Of a stretch of DNA of 64,000 nucleotides, positions 1 through 8,543 are shown in pieces. The notes below the pieces were generated by a model. That model made no database searches. It saw only the letters and a program-made list of their open reading frames with translations, and was not told where the DNA came from. Where the stretch lies: assembly GCF_001483135.1 (NCBI RefSeq), contig NZ_LNAL01000006.1, positions 1,228,218 to 1,292,217 of the forward strand, in the 5' to 3' direction. Both the position numbers and the translations under genes were made by a program. Within the stretch, counting starts at the first letter, position 1. Each line of letters opens with the position of its first letter. The stretch is from Solirubrum puertoriconensis (GTDB lineage: Bacteria > Bacteroidota > Bacteroidia > Cytophagales > Hymenobacteraceae).

Positions 1-1841
1 ACAATGGCCGTCACCATCAGCACATCTACCCCAATGCCCACCAGCATGTCGCGCGTTAGGTTCTGGTTATTTTTATCAATAAGCAGGGCCGAGCCGGTTT
101 GGCGGGTGCGCAGCACATTGGTGTTGGTGTGCTGAAGCTGGAAGCGACGCAAACCGGCGTTTAGCTTGGCCACGGTTGTGCTGCCGGGGTCGGGCATGCG
201 CCCGGTAAGGCGGCCTTCGGTAGCTTGGGGGGTAGCTAACGCCCTAAATTCGGGGCGCTTGCCCAGTTTGCGCACCTGGCGGAGCAAGCGCTTCATTTCG
301 GTTTCCGAACTGGGTAGGCGGTACTCCTCGAGTGCCCCGCCGTTCAGGGCTTTGCGTATCGATTTTACGACCGTGACGGGGGAGGCCACAAAGTGCAAGC
401 CGTACTCGCGGCCCAGGTAGTTTTCTATCTCCTCGATTTCGCGCAGCACGCCTAGGTCGTAAATGCTGCGGCCGCCCTGGGGCAAGAGGTGCATCTCGAA
501 GGGGCGCACGCCGGCAAACTTCTGCTCGAAAAACCGAAAGTCGAGCTGCACGGGGTCGTCGTCGGCCAGGTCGTCGAGCAGGCGCGACTCCAGCCGCACG
601 CGGCTGGCTGCCGTAAGGCTGCCGACCAGCAACAACGCGGCGCCGGCCATAATCCAACGGCGGCGCACCAGCACTACGCGCAACAGGCGGGTAAGCGGCC
701 CATCCCAGGAGCGCCCCGCCCCGTAGCGTTGCTGCGGCCTAGGTAGCAGCACCAGCAAAGCCGGCAGCAACGTGAAGGTGAGAACGTACGCAATCAGCAC
801 CGCCAACCCCGTGTAAAGGCCAAAGTTGTGAATGGGCCGAATGTGGCTGGTGGTGAGCGTAAAGAAGCCCAACGAAGTAGTTAGGGCCGATAACCCCGAG
901 CCGAACATCGATTCGCGCATGCTGATGCGCAAGGCCGGTACGGTGGCCGTGCCTTCGCCGGTTTCGGTTACGTAGCGCGTGAGCAGGTGCACCGAATCGG
1001 CAATGCCCACCACGCACATCATCACGGGCAGCAGCGCCGTCATCAAATCGATGCCGGCGCCGCTCCAGCCCACTAGCGCCAAGCCGCCGATGGTAGCGCC
1101 GGCCACAACGGTAAGCGGCAGCACCACGCCCCACCACGCCCGGAAGGTGAACCACAGCAGGCACATAACGAGCAGCACCGATAACGACACGAACACGGCC
1201 ATTTCTACCCGCAACCGATCCACAAACACCGATTGGGCTACCATTTTGCCGCCTAGGTGCACGCGCTCGTCGGCGAAGCCCAGGCGCTGCAGCTCGGTGC
1301 GCAGGTTGCTCATCAGGGTGTCGCCGGGCGGCTTTTTCAGGTCGGGGGTGGTTTGGAGCACCACCGTTACGGACTGGGCGTCGCGGGCAAACAAGTTGCC
1401 CACCAGCCCGGGCGTACGGAAAATCAGCGCGGAGTCTTGCGCGCGCGACGAAGGGTCGTTCAGCCGATCGAGATGCAGGTAGGGAATGTTGAACACGCCC
1501 AGGCCCTCCACTACCGGATTGCTGGCCGTGGTGGGCGAAAGCACATGCACCACGTTGTGCTGGCGCTGGGCAAACCGCGTGAATGTATCAATGCGCTGCG
1601 CAAAGCCAGGTTCGAACACGGTGCGGCCCCTAGGTGCTTCAAGGCCGATGAGCACGTAGTCGTTATCGTTGCCGAAGCGGCCCGAGTAGGTTTCGTAGTA
1701 CGCGAGGTCGGGGTCGCCGGTGGGGTAGAAGTCGTTGAAGTTGTAGTTGAACCGCAAGCGCAACAGGCCGGTGGCGGCTACGGCGGCCAGCAGCACCAAG
1801 CTTAGCAGGGTAAGTAGACTTAAGGAGCGGGGAGAAAGCAC
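1..1841 (-). CDS. RND/MMPL-family exporter, 3' end outside window
   Basis: The reverse strand is open from about 1841 to the left edge, so the C-terminus is missing. After an N-terminal hydrophobic segment comes a periplasmic porter-like region (Asn-Phe-Asn-Asp-Phe-Tyr-Pro near residue 30). Several membrane helices follow, including the stretch around 'DLMTALLPVMMCVVGIADSV', the GxxD-type segment typical of the hydrophobe/amphiphile (MMPL, 'patched-like') exporters. A second porter domain begins near residue 400. Such proteins use the proton gradient to move lipids or hydrophobic compounds. No ATG is available after the in-frame stop at about 1851, so a GTG at 1841 is the likely start. The substrate cannot be told. 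Coordinates exceed 610 codons and the family usually has about 750-850. Confidence 0.85.
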   Translation of the reverse strand, partial: MLSPRSLSLLTLLSLVLLAAVAATGLLRLRFNYNFNDFYPTGDPDLAYYETYSGRFGNDNDYVLIGLEAPRGRTVFEPGFAQRIDTFTRFAQRQHNVVHVLSPTTASNPVVEGLGVFNIPYLHLDRLNDPSSRAQDSALIFRTPGLVGNLFARDAQSVTVVLQTTPDLKKPPGDTLMSNLRTELQRLGFADERVHLGGKMVAQSVFVDRLRVEMAVFVSLSVLLVMCLLWFTFRAWWGVVLPLTVVAGATIGGLALVGWSGAGIDLMTALLPVMMCVVGIADSVHLLTRYVTETGEGTATVPALRISMRESMFGSGLSALTTSLGFFTLTTSHIRPIHNFGLYTGLAVLIAYVLTFTLLPALLVLLPRPQQRYGAGRSWDGPLTRLLRVVLVRRRWIMAGAALLLVGSLTAASRVRLESRLLDDLADDDPVQLDFRFFEQKFAGVRPFEMHLLPQGGRSIYDLGVLREIEEIENYLGREYGLHFVASPVTVVKSIRKALNGGALEEYRLPSSETEMKRLLRQVRKLGKRPEFRALATPQATEGRLTGRMPDPGSTTVAKLNAGLRRFQLQHTNTNVLRTRQTGSALLIDKNNQNLTRDMLVGIGVDVLMVTAI

Positions 1842-1953
1842 GCAGATGAGCTAAAGTGAACCGGACAACTATGCCAGAGGTTGAGTACTTTGGGGCCGGC
1901 GCTCAGCCAACCACCCATTTTCCTGTTTTGTTTCTTCCGTTTTGTTTTGCCGC

Positions 1954-2199
1954 ATGAAAAACGCCCTGCTTGCCCTCGCCCTGTTTGCCTTTGTTGGAAC
2001 TGCCTCTGCCCACGACGGCGGCAAAGACGCCAAAGGCAAAAAAGCCAAGAAAGAAGCCTGCTCAACCGAAATGAAAGCCAGCTGTGCCGCTAAAGGCGCT
2101 ACTGCCAGCACGCCGTCGTGCTGCATGAAGAAGGGCGCCTCGGCTGCTACCCAAGCCTCGGGGGCCAAGCCCGCTACTCCGGCCGTTAAGTCGCTGTAA
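1954..2199 (+). CDS. small secreted Cys/Lys/Ala-rich protein
   Basis: An 81-residue protein starting MKNALLALALFAFVGTASA, a clear type I signal peptide ending near residue 19. The mature part is Lys-, Ala- and Thr-rich with four Cys (one single, one single, one CC pair), which suggests disulfides or metal binding in the periplasm. An ATG-like alternative 12 bases upstream (1942) would spoil the signal peptide, so 1954 is chosen. It reads divergently from the RND exporter and ends at a strong hairpin shared with the convergent amidase. A near-consensus -7 box (TACTTTGG) lies about 65 bases upstream. Function unknown; no family recognised. Confidence 0.7.
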   Translation: MKNALLALALFAFVGTASAHDGGKDAKGKKAKKEACSTEMKASCAAKGATASTPSCCMKKGASAATQASGAKPATPAVKSL

Positions 2200-2213
2200 G
2201 CACCAAGTATATC

Positions 2214-2262
2214 AGCAAGCAAAAGCCCCGGCACCACACTGGTGCCGGGGCTTTTGCTTGCT
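2214..2262. terminator. bidirectional terminator hairpin
   Basis: A perfect 23-bp stem with a 3-base loop (CAC) has A-rich and T-rich arm ends. It sits between two convergent genes and can serve both. Confidence 0.9.
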
Positions 2263-2275
2263 ACCTAGGGGGCTG

Positions 2276-3346
2276 CTACTTGCGGTTGCGGTAATCGGTA
2301 ATCAGGCCTTCGCAAATCCAATTGGCCAGGGCTTGGCGGTTGTCGGGTATCACAAAACGGCGCTGGTCTTTATCGTTGCGGATGTTGCCCAGCTCGATGA
2401 ATACGGTAGGGGCGTGGCTGTTGCGCACTACGTACAAGCTCGAGCGCGGCGACACCGTGCCCACGTACGGCCGGTTGGGCTGACTGCGCTTGTAGCGTGC
2501 CGTAAATACCTTGTGGATGTTGTTGGCGAGGCGCTTACCCACCGGACTTTTGTCGTGGTGGTAAAAGAAAACGTCGGTGTTTAGGCCAGCGCTGCGGCTG
2601 TCGATGTGCAGCGTTATCATGCGCTGGTAGGCACCCTTGTAGCGCCCGTGCAGCCGGTTGATGGCGTTGGTGTACTGGCGCAGGCGCGCGACGTGGTTTA
2701 GCGGAATGACGAGGTTGGGCGTGGTTATCTCATCGTTATCCATCCTCAGCACTGCCTCGTCGCGGATTCCGTCGTTGGGGTCCTGCACAATCACGTGCAC
2801 CTTCGCTCCGTGCTCCATCAGCACCTTGGCAAGGCGGGCGGTAATGTCGTAGGCGTACTCATCCTCGGCAAGCTGGTAGCTGCCGTATTTGCCAACTGCG
2901 CCGGGGTCGGGCCCGCCGTGGCCCGACAGCAGGTAGTACACTGTGCCACTCAACTGTTTGGAGCGTGGCGATACTTGCCCGTACCTAGGGCCAAAAAGCT
3001 GCTTGTTGCTAAGGGGCGTTTTTACCTTGGTGCTGGTGGTGCGGGCTGCGGTAGCAACCGTCTTGGTGGCCGTGGGCTTCTTTTTAGCAACAGTGGCAGC
3101 CTGCTTTGTTGGCAAGCGGTAGTACTTGCCGGCAATCAAGCTATTGCGCGGTCCTAGGCTGGCCCGGTTAAGCGCTACAAACCGGTTGTAATCGCGCACT
3201 GGGTTCAGCCCGTGGCGCTGCAGCAGTATCGTGACACCATCGCCGCGTTTTGCCCGCACTTTGCCAGTGGTTTGCTGGGCCGAGCTAACATGGGAAAGAG
3301 CAAAGGCAAGAAAAGAGGCTATGAGCAGCGGGAGAGGTCGGAGCAA
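2276..3346 (-). CDS. N-acetylmuramoyl-L-alanine amidase with LysM-like domain
   Basis: 356 residues: a signal peptide (1-23), then a LysM-like module (about 30-78, with 'GDGVTILLQRHGLNP' and 'AGKYYRLP') that would hold the enzyme on peptidoglycan. A Lys/Thr/Ala-rich linker (80-115) leads to an Amidase_3 zinc hydrolase domain (about 135-350). Visible zinc ligands are His143 in GHGGPDPGA, Glu163 in DEYAYD and His247 in LHIDSRS; the C-terminal 'FIELGNIRN' carries the catalytic Glu. It cleaves the bond between MurNAc and the stem peptide in the periplasm, in cell separation or wall turnover. No ATG exists after the upstream in-frame stop, so TTG at 3346 is the only plausible start. A TACTTTTG box lies about 120 bases upstream. 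Confidence 0.9.
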   Translation of the reverse strand: MLRPLPLLIASFLAFALSHVSSAQQTTGKVRAKRGDGVTILLQRHGLNPVRDYNRFVALNRASLGPRNSLIAGKYYRLPTKQAATVAKKKPTATKTVATAARTTSTKVKTPLSNKQLFGPRYGQVSPRSKQLSGTVYYLLSGHGGPDPGAVGKYGSYQLAEDEYAYDITARLAKVLMEHGAKVHVIVQDPNDGIRDEAVLRMDNDEITTPNLVIPLNHVARLRQYTNAINRLHGRYKGAYQRMITLHIDSRSAGLNTDVFFYHHDKSPVGKRLANNIHKVFTARYKRSQPNRPYVGTVSPRSSLYVVRNSHAPTVFIELGNIRNDKDQRRFVIPDNRQALANWICEGLITDYRNRK

Positions 3347-3464
3347 GGGAGCAGGAGTGTTTGGTTGGGTAGCTTACAGCAGGATAGTGGCTAGGAATAA
3401 GGCTATTGATATGGGCCGTTGGAGCAATGCGCCCGCAGGCGCACCCGATAGAAGTGAAATCTTG

Positions 3465-3472
3465 CAAAAGTA
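3465..3472 (-). promoter_or_regulatory. -7 promoter element of the amidase gene
   Basis: Reverse-strand TACTTTTG matches the Bacteroidota -7 consensus TAnnTTTG. No good -33 TTG is seen at 19-20 bases, so strength is uncertain. Confidence 0.5.
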
Positions 3473-3633
3473 GCATGGAAGCAACACGCACCGTCGGGTT
3501 GGTGCATTTTCGTAGCGCAAAAAACCGATCCGGCCTGAGTGCAGGTACTTGTATCCGATGCTTAATTGAGCCCAACCAGTACAGGGCTGGTGTAGTAGAT
3601 TGCGCGTTCATGTAAGCCGCTGATACTGTTTTG

Positions 3634-3676
3634 AATATTAAAGCCAGCTAAACATTAGCTGGCTTTAATATTTTTT
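3634..3676 (+). terminator. intrinsic terminator-like hairpin
   Basis: A perfect 16-bp AT-rich-ended stem (AATATTAAAGCCAGCT and its complement) with a 7-base loop is followed by T6. The 380-base gap 3347-3729 holds no convincing gene. The hairpin may insulate the following SUKH gene from readthrough. Confidence 0.7.
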
Positions 3677-3729
3677 GCATTTTGAGGAGCTTATGATATA
3701 AATCTGCCCTGCAACCACCACCACCTGCC

Positions 3730-4179
3730 ATGAACTGGATTTCTCGCATCGAAAAGCTTCCTAGGTCAGCGTCCGTTACGTACCGCTGCAACCCGCCGGT
3801 AGTCGACGAGGAACTGGCTTTTTTGGCAGCGGCGCTGGAGGTACGGTTGCCCGAGGAGCTTCGGCAGCTTTACCTGCTCACCGATGGGCTGGCCGAGGAG
3901 CTGCAGGGTATTGGCACCACCGGCTATTTGGTGCTGCCTGCTCAGGTGCTGCTGCACGAAAACCAGCGTTTGCGCCAAACGGCCTGCTACTGCGTGCACG
4001 ACCTGTTGCTGGTTGCCCCAGCCTATACCGGCGACTACTACGGTTACCTCATTGCCGACGACGGCTCGGTTAGCACCGATATTTATATCTGGAGCTGCAC
4101 CGATAACACGCGGGTGCGGGTGGCCGCCTCGTTGGCCGAATTTCTGGTAAGCTGGGTATCAAGCGAGCTTACGGCCTAA
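3730..4179 (+). CDS. SMI1/KNR4 (SUKH) family protein
   Basis: 149 residues with SUKH-superfamily hallmarks: an N-terminal 'LEVRLPEELRQLYLLTDGL' helix-strand motif (about 36-54), a central strand region, and a C-terminal 'IYIWSCTDNTRVRVAASLAEFLVSWV' type ending split over residues 117-144, in which the last helix closes the fold. In bacteria SUKH proteins are frequent immunity proteins for polymorphic toxins, but many stand alone with no known role. No toxin, Rhs, WapA or T6SS gene is near, so this looks like an orphan. The gene is followed by thyA with its own promoter, so no operon is implied. Cytoplasmic, no signal peptide. Confidence 0.75.
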   Translation: MNWISRIEKLPRSASVTYRCNPPVVDEELAFLAAALEVRLPEELRQLYLLTDGLAEELQGIGTTGYLVLPAQVLLHENQRLRQTACYCVHDLLLVAPAYTGDYYGYLIADDGSVSTDIYIWSCTDNTRVRVAASLAEFLVSWVSSELTA

Positions 4180-4201
4180 GCCGCGTGGGCTCCGAAGCTT
4201 C

Positions 4202-4209
4202 TATATTTG
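4202..4209 (+). promoter_or_regulatory. -7 promoter element of thyA
   Basis: TATATTTG is an exact TAnnTTTG match, 27 bases before the thyA ATG, giving a short leader. No clear -33 TTG. Confidence 0.6.
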
Positions 4210-4236
4210 AGCTTCCGCCTAATACCTGTAGTTGCC

Positions 4237-5031
4237 ATGCAGCAGTACCACACGCTTCTTCGCCATATTCTTGAAAACGGAACCCAGAAAACCGACCGCA
4301 CCGGCACCGGTACGTTGTCGGTGTTTGGGTACCAAATGCGGTTCGATCTGCAGCAAGGATTTCCGTTGGTGACCACCAAAAAGGTGCACCTGAAAAGCAT
4401 CATCCACGAGCTGCTGTGGTTTTTGCAGGGCGACACCAACACGGCCTACCTCAAGGAGCATGGCGTGAGCATTTGGGACGAGTGGGCCGATGCGAACGGC
4501 GACCTAGGCCCCGTGTACGGCAAGCAATGGCGCTCCTGGCCCGATGGCCGCGGTGGCCACATCGACCAGATGCAGCAGGTGCTCGACCAGCTGCACCGCT
4601 CGCCCGATTCGCGTCGCATCATGGTCTCGGCCTGGAACGTAGCCGAGCTCGATCAAATGGCCCTGATGCCCTGCCACGCGTTGTTTCAGTTTTACGTGGC
4701 CGATGGCAAGCTTTCGTGCCAGCTCTACCAACGTTCGGCCGATGTCTTCCTGGGTGTTCCGTTCAACATCGCCTCGTATGCACTGCTCACGCTGATGGTA
4801 GCGCAGGTAGTAGGCTTGGAGCCCGGTGAGTTCATCTGGACGGGTGGCGATACGCACCTGTACTCCAACCACCTCGAGCAGGCGCGTCTGCAGCTCACCC
4901 GCGAGCCGCGCCCGTTGCCCCAAATGCGCATCAATCCTGATGTGTCAGACCTTTTTGCCTTCAGCTACGAAGATTTCAAACTCGAAAATTACGACCCGCA
5001 CCCGGCCATTAAGGCTCCGGTAGCGGTGTAG
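4237..5031 (+). CDS. thyA: thymidylate synthase
   Basis: 264 residues, the same length as the E. coli enzyme and collinear with it: '[17 protein letters not shown]' near the start, '[15 protein letters not shown]' in the middle, catalytic Cys in '[14 protein letters not shown]' (about residue 146), '[20 protein letters not shown]', and the C-terminal '[12 protein letters not shown]'. It converts dUMP and 5,10-methylene-tetrahydrofolate to dTMP and dihydrofolate. A TTG 30 bases upstream is in frame, but family alignment and the promoter position support the ATG at 4237. No dihydrofolate reductase gene is adjacent. Confidence 0.98.
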   Translation: MQQYHTLLRHILENGTQKTDRTGTGTLSVFGYQMRFDLQQGFPLVTTKKVHLKSIIHELLWFLQGDTNTAYLKEHGVSIWDEWADANGDLGPVYGKQWRSWPDGRGGHIDQMQQVLDQLHRSPDSRRIMVSAWNVAELDQMALMPCHALFQFYVADGKLSCQLYQRSADVFLGVPFNIASYALLTLMVAQVVGLEPGEFIWTGGDTHLYSNHLEQARLQLTREPRPLPQMRINPDVSDLFAFSYEDFKLENYDPHPAIKAPVAV

Positions 5032-5056
5032 CAACCACTGCGGATCGATTTACTGA

Positions 5057-5084
5057 CCACGGGCACCAGTAGTGGTGCCCGTGG
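5057..5084 (+). terminator. thyA terminator-like hairpin
   Basis: Perfect 12-bp GC-rich stem with a 4-base loop (GTAG) 25 bases after the thyA stop. The T tract that follows is weak (TTGTTTG). Confidence 0.65.
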
Positions 5085-5494
5085 TTGTTTGTGCCCTACA
5101 GCATCGAGCCACGTGTATTGGCAGCGAAAGTAAGTTTGGTCAAATCGTTAGGTGCTTTCCTGAGCGAGAGCCGATTGCTCCTAAGTCTGTGAGGGTAGCT
5201 TCACCGAAGCAAGTAAGGCATCAATGTGTCAGTTTAGATGCTGGCTAGGTCGCATCATGCTTCAATGCTGGGTCAGTGCTAATGCGGCTTATGTATTAGC
5301 ATTTTGTTGTGATAAAATGATGCAAGCAGACAATCCTGGCAGTACATTAAGTATAAGAAATAGTACATTCCATTAAAGTCAAAAAACCTTATCTAGCCAC
5401 GTAACCTTGGCTTCATTTCTGCGTAATCACATTTTCATGTGATTGCTGCAATGAATGCATAGGCAGTAACGTTGTTGGATAAATAGTTGACCAA
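5085..5494. other. AT-richer gene-poor gap
   Basis: About 410 bases with clearly lower GC than the neighbours and no convincing reading frame. It contains a short direct repeat AGTACATT at about 5341 and 5362. It may be a decayed gene or a regulatory spacer; nothing further can be supported. Confidence 0.5.
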
Positions 5495-5839
5495 GTGCTT
5501 TCGAATACTCTGCCGCTTTTTGCTCTTTTACCACTTAAAACCCCGACCTTTGTTCCGGGAAAAGTAAACCCTTCCTCGAAAATCCAATCCAGCGGTTCTG
5601 TCGTACACAGCGCCGTGTTTTCCTCTACCACACCTCCTTTGTCATCTGCCGTCGCCTCCGCTAGCGGCTGCTCACTGCCGCTTAAGCACCGCGTGCTTAT
5701 AGCTATGTACGCGCTGGAAATCGGCCGCCAATCGCGCGACGAAATCCTCAGCGCCAACGACGTGACCGAGGCCGATCTGATGAAATTTCAGACCGATTGG
5801 CTTCGGATGCGTCGGCGTCGCTACAGTAACGTAGCTTAG
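5495..5839 (+). CDS. doubtful hypothetical ORF, tail overlaps aminotransferase stop
   Basis: A 114-codon frame. Its last 44 codons (from an ATG at 5705) have the GC-rich third positions of local genes and encode an acidic-to-basic helical tail ('SRDEILSANDVTEADLMKF', then an Arg-rich end). The first two thirds are low-complexity and may be non-coding. Its TAG overlaps the stop codon of the convergent aminotransferase gene. An opposite-strand frame (5413-5757) ending 'SLQQSHENVITQK' also looks protein-like; at most one of the two is real. No family recognised. Confidence 0.3.
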   Translation: MLSNTLPLFALLPLKTPTFVPGKVNPSSKIQSSGSVVHSAVFSSTTPPLSSAVASASGCSLPLKHRVLIAMYALEIGRQSRDEILSANDVTEADLMKFQTDWLRMRRRRYSNVA

Positions 5840-6660
5840 TCTTGTTTTTCCCAATGCCGCAGAGCATCCAGCAATGGATGCTCTGTTTGCTTATAAGTGG
5901 CGCTAGCCAATTGCTGAATGTTGCGAATACCGGCTACGTTCGCCGTAAACACAGCATCGGCTGCTAGCACCTCTTCCGGTCTGTAAAGACCTAGGTGGCA
6001 TCGTATGCCTTTGGCTTGCGCTACCTGCAACAGGTGCGCCTGCCGTACGCCCGCTACGCAGCCACTTTCGGGGGCTGGAGTAAATAACTCCTCGTTGCGG
6101 ATCCATAACAAGGCTGCCGACACCGCCTCGGCAACGTGGCCCTTGCTATCAAGCAGAAGCAACTCGCCTAGGCCACGGGCCTCACGCTCCTGGGCTGCCA
6201 ACACATAGTGCAGGGCATAAGGACCTTTGCAGAAAGATACCGCTGAATACTGCGTGCTGATGCCTTGCGCAAAGCCAGCACTGCCGATAGGGGTATCGCT
6301 CGCCACGAAAGGGGCCGCTGTGGCCAGCCACTCGGCCTGATTGGTTTTGGGGGCATACAAACCACCACCCGCCCGCCAGAACTGCAGCCGTATGCGTGCC
6401 GCCCCGCCAATGGGGGAGGCCAACGCAGCCAGCGCCTGGCCCAGGCTGGGTGCGTTACCTAGGGTTGTCGGTAGCTGCAAGTGCAGGGCGGCAGCTGCCC
6501 GTTGCATGCGCGCTAGGTGCTGCTTGCTCCAGCGCACCTGCCCATGCTCGAACACCATGGTTTCAAAGAACCCGTCGTTGAACTGCAAGCCGCGGTTGGG
6601 TAGGTGCATGTGCACCTCAGCAGCGGGCAGCAAATGGCCGTTGAGCAGGGCATAACTCAT
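5836..6660 (-). CDS. class IV aminotransferase (PabC/IlvE-like)
   Basis: 274 residues with the fold-type IV PLP enzyme pattern: N-terminal 'LPNRGLQFNDGFFETM' (about 21-36), the PLP Lys in 'FCKGPYALHYVLA' (about 146), then a 'GHVAEAVSAALLWI' segment, and 'GCVAGVRQAHLL' that binds the cofactor phosphate. Candidate activities are 4-amino-4-deoxychorismate lyase (folate pathway), branched-chain or D-amino-acid aminotransferase. The length and lone position suggest a PabC-like lyase, but substrate cannot be fixed from sequence. The start codon directly abuts the dprA stop, so the two are probably one transcript. Confidence 0.85.
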   Translation of the reverse strand: MSYALLNGHLLPAAEVHMHLPNRGLQFNDGFFETMVFEHGQVRWSKQHLARMQRAAAALHLQLPTTLGNAPSLGQALAALASPIGGAARIRLQFWRAGGGLYAPKTNQAEWLATAAPFVASDTPIGSAGFAQGISTQYSAVSFCKGPYALHYVLAAQEREARGLGELLLLDSKGHVAEAVSAALLWIRNEELFTPAPESGCVAGVRQAHLLQVAQAKGIRCHLGLYRPEEVLAADAVFTANVAGIRNIQQLASATYKQTEHPLLDALRHWEKQD

Positions 6661-7767
6661 CTATACCAGCGCAAATTTTTTGCCCGGAAGTGCCCGCACC
6701 ACGCCCCGAAACTCTAGCCCCAGTAGTAAAGTAGAAACCTGGTTGATTGGCAGTTGAGCTTCCCAGCTCAACTCATCAATCTGCCGTTCCTTGTGCGCTT
6801 GCAGGATTTCAACCAGCTTAAACTCCTCGGCAGAGAAGTCGGCAGGGTTGAGGGAAGGCACCACCGGGGTGTGGTGCAGCGCGCCATCCCAGTTTAGTAC
6901 CTGCTCCACATCGAGCGGGCCTGTGTAGATAACGGCCTGCTGGTTGCGAATGAGATGGTTGCAGCCTTCGGAGGCCGCTTGATCGAGGCGGCCGGGCACG
7001 GCCAACACCTCGCGGTTGTATTCCTGCGCCAGCTCGGCCGTGATGAGCGCGCCGCCTTTGCGAGCTGCTTCTACCACCACGGTAGCTTCTGTGAGGCCGG
7101 CAATAATGCGGTTGCGCGCCGGAAAGTTGTACTTATCGGGCTGGGTGCCGAAAGGAAACTCGGTGAGCAAGCCGCCTTGCTCCACCATCTTCTCGGCGGT
7201 GCGGCGGTGAGCAGCGGGGTAAATGATGTCGAGCCCGGTGGCCATTACCCCAATGGTAGCCAAGCCCTCCTGAATGGCAGCCCGGTGGGCGATAATGTCA
7301 ATACCGTAGGCAAGGCCACTTACAATCAACGGTTGGTGCCCAGCAACTCCCCGAATCAGCTTCTCGGTTTGCTCCCGGCCGTAATCGGTGGCTTGGCGCG
7401 TACCCACCACGGCCAAGGAGCGTGGGTGGTTGAGGTCGGCGGTGCCTAGGTAGTACAACAACACCGGCGCATCGGGTACCGGGCGCAGGCGTGCGGGGTA
7501 GTTGGGCCGCGTGTAGTACAGCAACTGCACGCCGTCCTTCTCGGCCCTACGCAGAATTTGCTCGGCTTTGCCCAGGGCGGAAGAGTTGTTGCGCAGGGCA
7601 GTTACCGTGCTCGGGCCAACGCCGGGTATCTTCAGCAGCTTGCTTTGCGGTGCTTGCAGCACCGCCTCGGCCGAGCCGCAGTAGCTTACAAGGTTACGGG
7701 TAATCAGCGGGCCTATGCCCGGGAGTAGTGTAAGGGCAACTTCGGATAGGAGGGAAGTATCGGGCAC
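6661..7767 (-). CDS. dprA: DNA-processing protein DprA
   Basis: 368 residues, normal length. N-terminal helix-hairpin-helix region ('LLPGIGPLITRNLV' and 'LKIPGVGPSTVTAL', about 14-60), then the Rossmann-like DprA core with 'SLAVVGTRQATDYG', 'IVSGLAYGIDIIAHRAA', 'TEFPFGTQPDKYNFPARNRI' and 'VVVEAARKGGALITAELA'. A C-terminal winged-helix domain follows (about 300-368). It binds single-stranded DNA and loads RecA during natural transformation. The start is GTG. The gene precedes the class IV aminotransferase without spacing. Presence of dprA alone does not show competence. Confidence 0.96.
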   Translation of the reverse strand: MPDTSLLSEVALTLLPGIGPLITRNLVSYCGSAEAVLQAPQSKLLKIPGVGPSTVTALRNNSSALGKAEQILRRAEKDGVQLLYYTRPNYPARLRPVPDAPVLLYYLGTADLNHPRSLAVVGTRQATDYGREQTEKLIRGVAGHQPLIVSGLAYGIDIIAHRAAIQEGLATIGVMATGLDIIYPAAHRRTAEKMVEQGGLLTEFPFGTQPDKYNFPARNRIIAGLTEATVVVEAARKGGALITAELAQEYNREVLAVPGRLDQAASEGCNHLIRNQQAVIYTGPLDVEQVLNWDGALHHTPVVPSLNPADFSAEEFKLVEILQAHKERQIDELSWEAQLPINQVSTLLLGLEFRGVVRALPGKKFALV

Positions 7768-7913
7768 GCTGACAATTTGAAGTTCTGAGTGGCTAGAAAG
7801 CAGAAGCGGGAAAAGTCACTCACGGCAATGCTGGCTCGTGCATCGGGTTTGCGACCGACACCTTATTACTGCCCGCAAAGCAAAAAAGATGCTGCGAGCT
7901 AGGGAGAGGCCCT

Positions 7914-8276
7914 TTACCCGTTCGGCTGCTTGCCAGCGGAATCCAGCTCCTTGCGCAAGCTTACCAAGAAGCTCCGCACCTTTTCGAGCGAATGAATCAC
8001 ATCCACACGCTCCTTTAGCTGCGGGCCGCGCTGCTTCATAATCTCACGGGCACCGGGAATGGTGTAGCCGCGCTCCTTTACTAGGTGGTAAATGGTGCGG
8101 AAAATTTCGATATCCTGCGGCGAGTACAGGCGGTTGCCCTTCTTGCTTTTTCGGGGCTTTAAGTCGTCGAACTCAGTTTCCCAGAAGCGGATCAGCGAAG
8201 GGGCCACATCGAACTGCGCCGCTACCTCGCCAATGGTGTAGTACTGTTTTTCTATGTCGCGCTCTTTGTAGGGCAT
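7914..8276 (-). CDS. MerR-family transcriptional regulator
   Basis: 120 residues. N-terminal MerR winged helix: 'QYYTIGEVAAQFDVAPSLIRFWETEFDDL' region (about 11-39), 'GNRLYSPQDIEIFRTIYHLV' (about 48-67), then a helical dimerisation part ('ERGYTIPGAREIMK'). No C-terminal effector domain or metal-binding Cys is present, as in the short MerR-like regulators conserved next to tRNA synthetase and cell-division genes in Bacteroidota. It is divergent from alaS with about 270 bases between the starts. The ligand is unknown. Confidence 0.9.
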   Translation of the reverse strand: MPYKERDIEKQYYTIGEVAAQFDVAPSLIRFWETEFDDLKPRKSKKGNRLYSPQDIEIFRTIYHLVKERGYTIPGAREIMKQRGPQLKERVDVIHSLEKVRSFLVSLRKELDSAGKQPNG

Positions 8277-8387
8277 ATGCGTAGGAGCGAGGCTGGGCCC
8301 GCCCGGTATTTAATCATGAAATGGGTGAGGGCACCCAATGCAAGGCGGGCAAGTGCCCAGGCCCTACGATTTACGAACCTAACTGGC

Positions 8388-8395
8388 TACTTTTG
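8388..8395 (+). promoter_or_regulatory. -7 promoter element of alaS
   Basis: TACTTTTG, exact TAnnTTTG match, about 150 bases before the alaS start. It implies a long leader. No obvious -33 TTG. Confidence 0.5.
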
Positions 8396-8543
8396 CCGGA
8401 AGGCCCATCCGTTGATCTGCAAAGACGACGGAAGCCGAAAAGTAGCCAAAAACCCGGCCGTTGCCAATTCTGTGGCCAGCAGTCGGAGCTCAGCAACGAA
8501 ACCCCACATCACAACGCGAATCAGCATCGCGCTTTAGCCGCCC

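Noticed and set aside
739..1805. Several open frames opposite or shifted to the RND exporter
   Set aside because: The exporter frame has family motifs throughout; the others are Arg/Pro/Ala-rich shadows.
3285..3615. Open frames in the gap between the amidase and the SUKH gene
   Set aside because: Low-complexity products on both strands, no start signals or family match; better explained as leader and promoter DNA.
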